19,943 nucleotides of DNA from Dehalococcoidia bacterium. GTDB taxonomy: Bacteria > Chloroflexota > Dehalococcoidia > GIF9 > AB-539-J10. The stretch is taken from positions 1 through 19,943 of the forward strand of contig JAUWHW010000032.1 in the NCBI GenBank assembly GCA_030605665.1. The letters are read 5' to 3'. The translations under genes and the position numbers were made by a program. Shown here in pieces: positions 14,613 through 19,943 of the stretch. A model generated the notes under the pieces. It made no database searches. It was not told where the DNA came from and was given only the letters and a program-made list of their open reading frames with translations. The first letter of the stretch is position 1; each line of letters begins with the position of its first letter.

Positions 14613-15203
14613 TTACTTCCTTTTCTCTAGCTCCTCAAGGCGATGCTGGATTTCACTCAGCTGCTGCCCCAGTGCTTGAGCCTGATTTTTAAGTATCTCT
14701 ATCTCTTGTTCCGGGTTCACAGCCTGAGGTGCTGGTCCTGCCATAGGTGTCATTCCTAATCCCATTCCCATACCACGCCCCATTCCCATGCCTCTGCCCA
14801 TCCCCATACCGCGGCCCGTACCCATACCAGGAGTAGCTCCCATTCCGAAGTGAGCCACTACATTAGCTTGAGCGGTTGGCTGAAGTCTATTATCCTTATA
14901 GGCTTCTATAGCATCCCTTATTCTACCAGTGACGCCAGTGATTACCTGAAGACCTGCGGCTGAAAGAGTCTGGTAGGCATTAGGTCCACAATTGCCAGTG
15001 AGTACTACTTGTACTCCTTTGTTAGCAATCATCTGGGCCGTGCTAATGCCTGCTCCACCAGCAGCCATGGCACTAGAATTCTCTAAAGCCTCAAACTGCA
15101 TGGTTTGTGGGTCAACAATGATAAAGTATTGGCAACGACCGAAGCGAGGGTCTACCTCAGCATCTAAACTAGGACCAGTTGCTGATATGGCGATTTTCAT
15201 CAT
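14613..15203 (-). CDS. NifX-family protein with Gly-Met tract and coiled-coil tail
   Basis: The 196-residue protein has three parts. Residues 1-115 are a Nitro_FeMo-Co domain (MKIAISATGPSLDAEVDPRFG, FGRCQYFIIV, VVLTGNCGPNAYQTLSAAG, ending in VVAHFGMG). Residues 118-158 are a methionine-glycine tract made of RGMGMG units (DNA 14757-14835). Residues 165-196 are a charged heptad helix. Met-rich tracts can bind soft metals, but that role is inference here. The tail closely matches those of the proteins at 15215-15697 and 15789-15989. ATG ATG starts are both possible, and I keep the first. Confidence 0.85.
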   Translation of the reverse strand: MMKIAISATGPSLDAEVDPRFGRCQYFIIVDPQTMQFEALENSSAMAAGGAGISTAQMIANKGVQVVLTGNCGPNAYQTLSAAGLQVITGVTGRIRDAIEAYKDNRLQPTAQANVVAHFGMGATPGMGTGRGMGMGRGMGMGRGMGMGLGMTPMAGPAPQAVNPEQEIEILKNQAQALGQQLSEIQHRLEELEKRK

Positions 15204-15214
15204 ACATCTCCTTC

Positions 15215-15697
15215 TTATTTTTCCTTTTCCAGTTCACTCATTCTAGCATCAATCTGCTCCAATTGCCCCTTTATTGCCTCAGCCTGACTCCTCAGGAAAT
15301 CAAGTTCCTGCTCCCGGGTCATTTGTGGAGCATAAGGATAGGCTGTTGCCCCTCCATACGGCGGCATAGCTGCAGGGCTACCATAAGCTGCAGAAGCTGG
15401 TGCCCCAGGCATTGCCTCAGGAGCAACACCTCCATAATAAGGCGTAGCCCAAGGGCTACCGTAGGAAGGATAGCCTGGCGATACAGGCATCCCTGCAGCC
15501 CCAAAATATGCACCTCTGGGCAATCCTCCTCTCCCTATGCCAACAAAAGGCCAAGGGGGAGAGCTTCCCCTAAATCCAAAACCTCCTCCTCTCCCAAAAC
15601 CATACCCACTTCCTAAGCCCCAAGGGCTGCAAAAACCCCTTCCACCTCCCGTCATAGGACCCATTCCACGAGGTCCTGTTCCATCAAATCCTGGCAT
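15215..15697 (-). CDS. DUF5320-type Gly/Tyr/Pro-rich protein with coiled-coil tail
   Basis: The 160-residue protein begins MPGFDGTGPRGMGPMTGGG and GFCSPWG, the DUF5320 opening. It runs through about 100 residues of Gly, Tyr, Pro and Ala low-complexity sequence. It ends (129-160) in a charged heptad helix beginning EQELDFLRSQAEAIKGQL. The ribosome site AAAGGAGGTG is directly upstream. No enzyme motif is visible. Function is unknown. Members are repeatedly seen beside NifX-family and MinD-type genes, and a scaffold or metal-storage role is only a guess. Confidence 0.8.
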   Translation of the reverse strand: MPGFDGTGPRGMGPMTGGGRGFCSPWGLGSGYGFGRGGGFGFRGSSPPWPFVGIGRGGLPRGAYFGAAGMPVSPGYPSYGSPWATPYYGGVAPEAMPGAPASAAYGSPAAMPPYGGATAYPYAPQMTREQELDFLRSQAEAIKGQLEQIDARMSELEKEK

Positions 15698-15711
15698 AAT
15701 TCACCTCCTTT

Positions 15712-15775
15712 CTGTGTGTCATTCTGAGTCGTAGGCGAAGAATCTTTGAGACCCTTCGCTATCGCTCAGGGTGAC
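15712..15775. repeat. REP-like palindromic repeat, short copy
   Basis: It begins CTGTGTGTCATTCTGA and ends CTCAGGGTGAC. The outer 11 bases GTCATTCTGAG pair with CTCAGGGTGAC (two G-U pairs), and inner GCGAAG pairs with CTTCGC. It is related to 10466-10570. It lies between the DUF5320 gene and the next small gene and disrupts neither. Confidence 0.72.
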
Positions 15776-15788
15776 AATTGAATATTCT

Positions 15789-15989
15789 CTATTTACGAAG
15801 CTCTTCAAGCCTCGCCCTCACTCCATCCAATTCGCTTATCAAACATTTTTCTTGTTCTTCAAGCATTCTTATCTCTTCCTCCTTAGGCATAGCTCCCCAT
15901 GGTGAATAACCATAGCCTCCATAGGAGTATCCGTAAGGCATCCCATACCCGAACCGTCCCCAAGGATTCCATCCAAACCAAGGCCACAT
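15789..15989 (-). CDS. Small Trp/Tyr/Gly-rich protein with coiled-coil tail
   Basis: In this 66-residue protein, residues 1-33 are extremely rich in W, Y, G and P (MWPWFGWNPWGRFGYG). Residues 36-66 are a charged helix with the same heptad pattern as the tails of the proteins at 14613 and 15215 (EEIRMLEEQ, then RARLEELRK). It lacks the GDGTGP opening. AAGGAGGTGG stands just before the ATG, so it is a genuine separate gene and not a frameshifted piece of its upstream neighbour. Function unknown. Confidence 0.78.
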   Translation of the reverse strand: MWPWFGWNPWGRFGYGMPYGYSYGGYGYSPWGAMPKEEEIRMLEEQEKCLISELDGVRARLEELRK

Positions 15990-16020
15990 TTTACCACCTC
16001 CTTAAAATTTTTTCTTATTG

Positions 16021-16254
16021 TTACCACCATGGTGGATATGCATAGGAGAATCCATAGAATGGAACATAACCTCTGCCATAGTATGGATAGCCATACCAGC
16101 CAGCGTAGGGGTACCCGTAAGGCATCCTCCTACCAAACCACCTTCTGGGGATAGGATTGGCAAACCCAGGCCTGCCAAAGCCGGCACAAAAACCCGCCGC
16201 TCTTCCCGTCATTGGCCCCAATCCTAATGGTCCTGTTCCATCTCCAAATGGCAT
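16021..16254 (-). CDS. Small DUF5320-type protein, N-terminal module only
   Basis: The 77-residue protein begins MPFGDGTGPLGLGPMTGRA and GFCAGFG, the same opening as the DUF5320 protein at 15215-15697. It continues with a Tyr/Gly/Trp/Pro-rich tail (YPYAGWYGYPYYGRGYVPF) ending PPWW. There is no coiled coil. The strong ribosome site AAAGGAGGTG precedes the ATG. Its lone cysteine sits in the GFC motif shared with the larger protein. Function unknown. It complements the neighbouring 66-residue protein, which carries the other half of the DUF5320 layout. Confidence 0.78.
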   Translation of the reverse strand: MPFGDGTGPLGLGPMTGRAAGFCAGFGRPGFANPIPRRWFGRRMPYGYPYAGWYGYPYYGRGYVPFYGFSYAYPPWW

Positions 16255-16280
16255 TTTCGCCCACCTCCTTTCCTTATATT

Positions 16281-16751
16281 TTATCGCCTACCTCTCCCTC
16301 CACGAAATCTCCTGCCATATCCTCTTCCAAAACCAAATGAAGGCAAAGGCTGGATATTCGCACCGCAGCATACAGGACAGGATAACGGAGTCCTACTTGC
16401 CAGAACCTCAAAGGGAACATTCCATTCATGTCCATCGTTGTTACACCTGAAGCGACTTTGGGGCAGTCCAAAGTTTCCACCCTCAATTTGGATCGCCTTG
16501 CCATTAATCAAAGCATCAGCTAATTTCTTTCTAGCTAACTCCAGTATACGGTGGAAAGTCGGCCTGGAAATATGCATCTCTTGAGCACATTCCTACTGCT
16601 CCAACCCCTCTAAATCTTTAAGTCGAACAGACTCGATTTCCTCCACTGAAAGGCAGACCTTCTGTAAAACATTTGCCGCAGGCCCTACCGGCCTAAAGAA
16701 ACCTGTGCTCGGCAATTGGGCCACACAACGTAATTTCACCGGCCTAGCCAA
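16281..16751 (-). pseudogene. UPF0251 (DUF134) helix-turn-helix protein interrupted by in-frame TAG
   Basis: Read through the stop, this is a 156-residue UPF0251 protein. Its N-terminus is ARPVKLRCVAQLPSTGFFRP, followed by VCLSVEEIESVRLKDLEGLEQ, then TAG at 16593-16595, then ECAQEMHISRPTFHRILELA. The stop replaces what is normally a glutamate inside the helix-turn-helix. A zinc-ribbon-like region (RCNNDGHEW, SCPVC) and a Gly-Arg tail follow. The TTG start (16749-16751) has GAGGTGA 6 bases upstream. The portion from ATG 16577 (98 residues) could be made separately but would lack half the DNA-binding motif. UPF0251 genes often head such NifX/MinD clusters, and a regulatory role is inferred. Mutation, readthrough and sequence error are all possible. 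Confidence 0.82.
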
Positions 16752-16800
16752 TAGAAATCACCTCTTCTACAGTGTTTATTATGAACATATGTCAATAACA

Positions 16801-16829
16801 ATCCTAACATCCACCATCAATGTTGTCAA
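16801..16829 (-). promoter_or_regulatory. Promoter of the cofactor gene cluster (UPF0251 onwards)
   Basis: On the minus strand, TTGACA (16824-16829) and TAGGAT (16801-16806) are 17 bp apart. The start near 16794 gives a leader of about 43 nt to the TTG start at 16751. A second TTGACA (16791-16796) lies closer but has a poor -10. Confidence 0.5.
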
Positions 16830-16832
16830 ATT

Positions 16833-16861
16833 TTGAAAACATTGCCTGTTGGTGATACAAA
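16833..16861 (+). promoter_or_regulatory. Divergent promoter of the 90-residue gene, likely leaderless
   Basis: TTGAAA (16833-16838) and TACAAA (16856-16861) are 17 bp apart on the plus strand. The ATG at 16869 is 8 bases from the -10 box, so the RNA would start at about the A of the start codon. Its -35 box is only 3 bp from the -35 box of the divergent cluster promoter. Confidence 0.5.
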
Positions 16862-16868
16862 TTAGGAT

Positions 16869-17141
16869 ATGGAATGTATAGAACTTTTCCCCAGTCTTTC
16901 CCATTGCATAGAAACTGTAGCCAAAGAGGAATACTGGAGCCTGGTAAGCAAGTATATGGGGAATAAGCAAGAGGATAAAGAACTACAACAGAGGATTGAG
17001 CTGCTTAAGGCTTTCTTGGAATCGATGGACTTTAGAAAGCTCCGCAACCAAAGCGAAAAGCACTTAATGCAAGGGGAAAAGGTTAAATTTATAATCTACT
17101 GGAAAGAAAATAAACCAGACTACGATATGATAGTAAGCTAG
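16869..17141 (+). CDS. Uncharacterised 90-residue protein
   Basis: I do not recognise a family. The protein is mostly charged and predicted helical (SLSHCIETVAKEEYWSLVSK, KELQQRIELLKAFLESMDFR). It ends in a segment that looks like beta strands (EKVKFIIYWKENKPDYDMIV). There are no membrane segments and only two cysteines, which do not form a metal motif. Its own promoter, normal codon use and the absence of any competing gene argue that it is real. It is divergent from the metallocofactor cluster and could share regulation with it. Its stop overlaps the ispF stop in the palindrome CTAG (17138-17141). Confidence 0.7.
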   Translation: MECIELFPSLSHCIETVAKEEYWSLVSKYMGNKQEDKELQQRIELLKAFLESMDFRKLRNQSEKHLMQGEKVKFIIYWKENKPDYDMIVS

Positions 17142-17635
17142 CCCTTCGAGCTTTCTCTTTGAATTAAAGCTATAGATTGAGCAGCTATCCCCTCTTCCCG
17201 GCCGATAAAACCTAAACCATCGGTGGTGGTAGCCTTAATTGTCACCTGTGTTGGTTCAATACCTAAAGCTTGACTAATTTGTTTCCTCATCTCAGGGATA
17301 AAAGGCGAAAGTTTGGGACGCTGAGCAATAATGGTAGTGTCTATATTAGCCACGCTAAAGCCTTTTTCTTTAAGTAGCCCACAAACTTCACTCAGCAAAA
17401 CTAGACTGGAGATACCCTCGTGTTTTAGCTCTTCGGGAGGAAACTGAGTACCAATATCACCAAGGTCAGCAGCACCACATAAAGCATCTATTACAGCGTG
17501 AGTTGCTACGTCAGCATCGCTCCACCCCAGTAAGCCTTTATCATAAGGAATATCTACGCCTCCCAAAACCAGCTTGCGTCCCGGAACTAAAGGGTGACTA
17601 TCATAGCCAATGCCAACTCTTAAATCTCTTTCCAT
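17138..17635 (-). CDS. ispF: 2-C-methyl-D-erythritol 2,4-cyclodiphosphate synthase
   Basis: The 165-residue protein has the usual IspF length. It cyclises CDP-ME 2-phosphate to MEcPP with release of CMP in the MEP isoprenoid pathway. The zinc ligands are D12 and H14 (GIGYDSHPL) and H46 (SDADVATHAVIDALCGAADL), offset by four from E. coli D8, H10 and H42. The C-terminal VTIKATTTDGLGFIGREEGI is the CDP-binding signature. The GHS found in many members before SDADV reads GWS here. No ispD gene is adjacent. The piece of sequence just before its ATG (17635-17657) resembles the inner part of the REP-like repeat. AAGGGT, 7 bases upstream, is the likely ribosome site. Confidence 0.96.
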   Translation of the reverse strand: MERDLRVGIGYDSHPLVPGRKLVLGGVDIPYDKGLLGWSDADVATHAVIDALCGAADLGDIGTQFPPEELKHEGISSLVLLSEVCGLLKEKGFSVANIDTTIIAQRPKLSPFIPEMRKQISQALGIEPTQVTIKATTTDGLGFIGREEGIAAQSIALIQRESSKG

Positions 17636-17835
17636 TCGAGACCCTTCGCCATGCTCAAAACATGCTATGTCTGTGCAGAAAGCCGCCTATATCCCCCAAA
17701 GTCATTATTAGTATACACCTAAACTTTGTAAGATAGCTTCTCGGTTTTCCCACTCGCTAAGCATATTGAACAAAATGGACCATCGTGCAATCAGGTAACA
17801 AAGCAAGTTTTTGTGTAATGGCAGTCAAGATCTAA

Positions 17836-19113
17836 TCATGCACTGGGATTAACGATGCGCCCAACAAACAGAATGGTACCGGTCTCTATGTCGTGGATGA
17901 GAAAGACAAAGGGGCGGTTAACGGTAACCTCAACAGGCTCCTCCGGTGTCATCTCCGTCGGCATCACCACTGCAGTGGCAGCTGCCGCTTCTGTGCCTGC
18001 TTCATCCACAGAGACGAACGCCTTGTGAACCACATCTCCGATGAACAGGTCGCGGTTGCCCGTCATGCCTGAGAAGTCTGCAACCCCCCATAAGAAAGCA
18101 TCTGGCATGCCCATCGCTGCGAGAGTCTCCCTTAGACTAAAGTCCGATTCGAATTCAAATTTCGGCATTGTCAGGGCGACCCGCTTGTGCTCCAGTTCCC
18201 TAATAATTCCATCCACCCGCTGGGCATCCAACGATCCTTCAAACGCCTCGAATTGGCCAGCCCGGGAAAGCAGGATCACCATCGAGAGTTCACGGCCGTC
18301 ATATGGCAATTCGACCGCTTGATATCCATCACCCTCAGCATAACCGAACGACTCCGTCTGCTTCATCATCGGCACCGTGACCTCTCCCCCATCAAGCAGA
18401 TAGAATGGGCCATCCTCAGTCATGTCCTCACTAAAGGGGTACTGCCAGGCCGCATTGAAGTAGATGGCATTGGTGAGGACAAGCCGTGTCCACGTGTCAA
18501 TCAGACCTTGCGGAATCAGGTCCTCAATCCGACCCTCGGTCTGCCCACTGACCCAGTTATTGATGGTGATGCGAGACTCTTCCGGTGCACTGGCGAAATC
18601 AAGGGGCCTCAGCCCGGCACCGTAATTCTCAGCCAGGAGGTCGAGAAATTCGGAGAGGAATTTGTATCCCTCTTGACCCCAGATGGCGTTGACGATGTTT
18701 AGTCGGAAGCCTTCTCCATCCTTGCCTTCGGCACCCTCACCGCGGCTGGCGAGCTCGATATCCAACCAATTGAATGCCGGGTGCAATTGGTTATTTGGGA
18801 GGATAAAGTGGAGAGTATCGGCCATCTGCTCTGCAGTCTCACCACGAGCGCCGGCGTAGGTCATCGCCAGAGCCAGCGAGATGCTGTACGGAGAGTAGAA
18901 GAGGTTGTCATCCTCTTCTCTAAGTGCCTGATACATGTCGAAAGCGAAGGAGCTGTTTCCGTCGACTAAAGTTGCCAGATCGGCTTCATTCACATCCGGC
19001 GAAGTCACCCGCTGCTTGTCTGATTGTATTACCACACCGGTTACTGGCTGAGCACAGGCCACCAAGCCCAAAACTACGACTAGCATTATTGCAGACAGCA
19101 ATATGTTCTTCAT
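17836..19113 (-). CDS. Serpin (serine protease inhibitor), predicted lipoprotein
   Basis: The 425-residue protein opens with a lipoprotein signal MKNILLSAIMLVVVLGLVAC, with lipobox cysteine C20, so it is exported and lipid-anchored. The remainder is a full serpin: YSPYSISLALAMTYAGARGE, LVLTNAIYFNAAWQYPF, MSMVILLS-like strand ELSMVILLSR, and the C-terminal signature VNRPFVFLIHDIETGTILF. The reactive loop hinge is EAGTEAAAATA (371-381), rich in small residues as needed for inhibitory loop insertion. Counting 17 residues from E371 puts P1 at E387 (before M388), which is uncertain. The coding sequence is visibly richer in GC than neighbouring genes, suggesting transfer. Ribosome site AGGAGGT is present. 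It is downstream of the I42 inhibitor gene. Confidence 0.95.
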   Translation of the reverse strand: MKNILLSAIMLVVVLGLVACAQPVTGVVIQSDKQRVTSPDVNEADLATLVDGNSSFAFDMYQALREEDDNLFYSPYSISLALAMTYAGARGETAEQMADTLHFILPNNQLHPAFNWLDIELASRGEGAEGKDGEGFRLNIVNAIWGQEGYKFLSEFLDLLAENYGAGLRPLDFASAPEESRITINNWVSGQTEGRIEDLIPQGLIDTWTRLVLTNAIYFNAAWQYPFSEDMTEDGPFYLLDGGEVTVPMMKQTESFGYAEGDGYQAVELPYDGRELSMVILLSRAGQFEAFEGSLDAQRVDGIIRELEHKRVALTMPKFEFESDFSLRETLAAMGMPDAFLWGVADFSGMTGNRDLFIGDVVHKAFVSVDEAGTEAAAATAVVMPTEMTPEEPVEVTVNRPFVFLIHDIETGTILFVGRIVNPSA

Positions 19114-19178
19114 CTTAGCTACCTCCTATTGCAGTTCTTAGCGATCCTCAAATTCCTGTTTACCTTTCCCTACGTATT

Positions 19179-19613
19179 CTATTTGACAACCACGGTCAAG
19201 ACAAATGTCCAAGCTCCCTTCTCACCACCTTCCCACGGCCGGCTATACTCCATGGACACGCTGCTTGTGCCTTTCTTGAGTGCCTTGAAAGTCCATACTT
19301 CTTTGCCCGCAGCACCCTCAACATCCTTGGCTTCGGGAGGTATAAACTCGTGGTCTACTTGTTCTAGCACAATCTGATCACTAATTTGTGCCGACTTTGA
19401 CCACTGGAAGCCTGTTGTGGGGTTGGAGCATAAAGTTACTGTAAATGAATCGCCAACAGCAACTTGGGCTTCCTTGCTAATGGAACGCTCACCAGGTGGG
19501 AGCTTGATAAAGTCATCACAGGAGGCCTCTACAGATAATTGCTTTGGGGCACAAGCGAACAGCAATGTTGAGATGGCAGTAATAATAAATACTAAGGTTA
19601 GCTTTGATTTCAT
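19179..19613 (-). CDS. Chagasin-type (I42) cysteine protease inhibitor lipoprotein
   Basis: The 144-residue protein has a lipoprotein signal ending LLFAC (C21), followed by an immunoglobulin-like inhibitor domain. The three chagasin loops are visible: SNPTTGFQW (63-71), GAAGKEVWTF (100-109) and SRPW (124-127). They block the active site of papain-type proteases in characterised members. I start at ATG 19611-19613 because AGGAGG (19621-19626) is 7 bases away. The upstream ATG at 19617-19619 touches the site, and the frame to 19643 would lie inside the previous gene. It is coupled to the TolB-like gene and followed by the serpin gene. Confidence 0.88.
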   Translation of the reverse strand: MKSKLTLVFIITAISTLLFACAPKQLSVEASCDDFIKLPPGERSISKEAQVAVGDSFTVTLCSNPTTGFQWSKSAQISDQIVLEQVDHEFIPPEAKDVEGAAGKEVWTFKALKKGTSSVSMEYSRPWEGGEKGAWTFVLTVVVK

Positions 19614-19626
19614 TTTCATCCCTCCT

Positions 19627-19943
19627 CTAACTTGTAGGCACATCTATCACATATATGTCGCGGGGCTCACCTTCACTTAATTCATATGTCACAAAAGCTA
19701 TCTTCGATCCGTCGGGGCTCCACTCCATGTGCTCTATGAATCCAGTGTCAACTTTTGTAAGCAGTTTTCTATCGCTTCCATCTGCATTCATCATCCAGAT
19801 CCCAATTTCTTGGGTCTCGCCCACGCCCATAGAACTCTTTTTCCAAGAAGTATAAACTATCTTAGACCCATCAGGGCTCCATACCGGGTATCTTTCGTTG
19901 GCGGAAGTAGTTGCCAACGCTGTTACAGCACCAGGCTCTTTGC
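19627..19943 (-). CDS. TolB-like (PD40 repeat) beta-propeller protein, 3' part
   Basis: The frame is open to the right edge, and only the last 105 or so residues are in the window. Two PD40/WD40-like repeats are visible: YPVWSPDGSKIVYTSW and MEWSPDGSKIAFVTY, separated by IWMMNADGSDRKLLT. These are the repeated blades of TolB-type propellers, usually exported. No N-terminal signal can be seen because the 5' end is missing. The stop TAG lies directly beside the ribosome site of the I42 inhibitor gene, so the genes form a unit. It may be a sensor or binding protein, and the role is unknown. Confidence 0.85.
   Translation of the reverse strand, partial: KEPGAVTALATTSANERYPVWSPDGSKIVYTSWKKSSMGVGETQEIGIWMMNADGSDRKLLTKVDTGFIEHMEWSPDGSKIAFVTYELSEGEPRDIYVIDVPTS

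Noticed and set aside
14757..14835. The periodic Gly-Met DNA tract as a tandem repeat or CRISPR-like array
   Set aside because: It is an in-frame coding repeat (RGMGMG units) without spacers and is explained by the protein.
15789..16254. A single DUF5320 gene broken by a frameshift into the 66- and 77-residue frames
   Set aside because: Each frame has its own strong ribosome site and start codon, and the upstream frame ends cleanly in PPWW before the next leader.
662..16595. General reassignment of TAG as a sense codon in this genome
   Set aside because: Several intact genes (first TauE/SafE, ferredoxin, ispF, 90-residue protein, TolB-like) end at TAG exactly where their families end.
17636..17835. 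A hidden small gene between ispF and the serpin gene
   Set aside because: No frame with a start, ribosome site and plausible protein was seen. Only a weak TATACT box and a fragment of the REP-like repeat are present.

Overview
The window looks like a chromosomal segment from an anaerobic bacterium of moderate GC content. Two 4Fe-4S MinD-type ATPases, a ferredoxin, a radical SAM protein, an IscU-like scaffold, UPF0251 (DUF134), DUF5320 and NifX-family proteins occur together. With the gatB-secG arrangement and the CaiB and TauE/SafE genes, this suggests Chloroflexota (Dehalococcoidia-like). That placement is inferred from gene content and no marker was searched.

Left part (1-1440, minus strand): the 5' end of pabB runs off the left edge and has a good sigma70-type promoter. 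Next come a truncated tyrosine-recombinase N-terminal domain, a possible IS21-type end, and tandem tRNA-Ala(CGC) and tRNA-Arg(CCT) with their own promoter. Plus-strand block (1578-4080): gatB, secG (TTG start) and a SAM hydroxide adenosyltransferase. Minus-strand genes follow (4138-8247): a CaiB-family CoA transferase, a TauE/SafE permease that appears to start at CTG, a DUF89 protein, and a second TauE/SafE permease split by a -1 frameshift.

The centre (8296-16751, all minus strand) is a 17-gene array read from a promoter near 16800. In transcription order it encodes UPF0251 (with an in-frame amber codon), two small Gly/Tyr/Trp-rich proteins, a DUF5320 protein, a NifX-family protein with a Gly-Met tract, an FmdB zinc ribbon, a second zinc ribbon, two MinD-type ATPases carrying ferredoxin domains with a CxxC protein between them, FmdB, NifX, Mrp, an IscU-like scaffold, a radical SAM protein, a ferredoxin and TrmO. 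It reads as an Fe-S or metal-cofactor assembly system. Its least understood part is a set of low-complexity proteins that share N-terminal and C-terminal modules.

The right end (16869-19943) has an uncharacterised 90-residue protein divergent from UPF0251, ispF, and then a secreted-protein cluster: a serpin lipoprotein, a chagasin-type (I42) lipoprotein and a partial TolB-like beta-propeller protein.

The most striking non-coding feature is a pair of 130-bp repeats (5344-5473 and 10318-10447). Each sits 24-25 bp upstream of a start codon in the same orientation. They have TIR-like ends and a two-arm hairpin core whose stems differ in sequence but keep every base pair.
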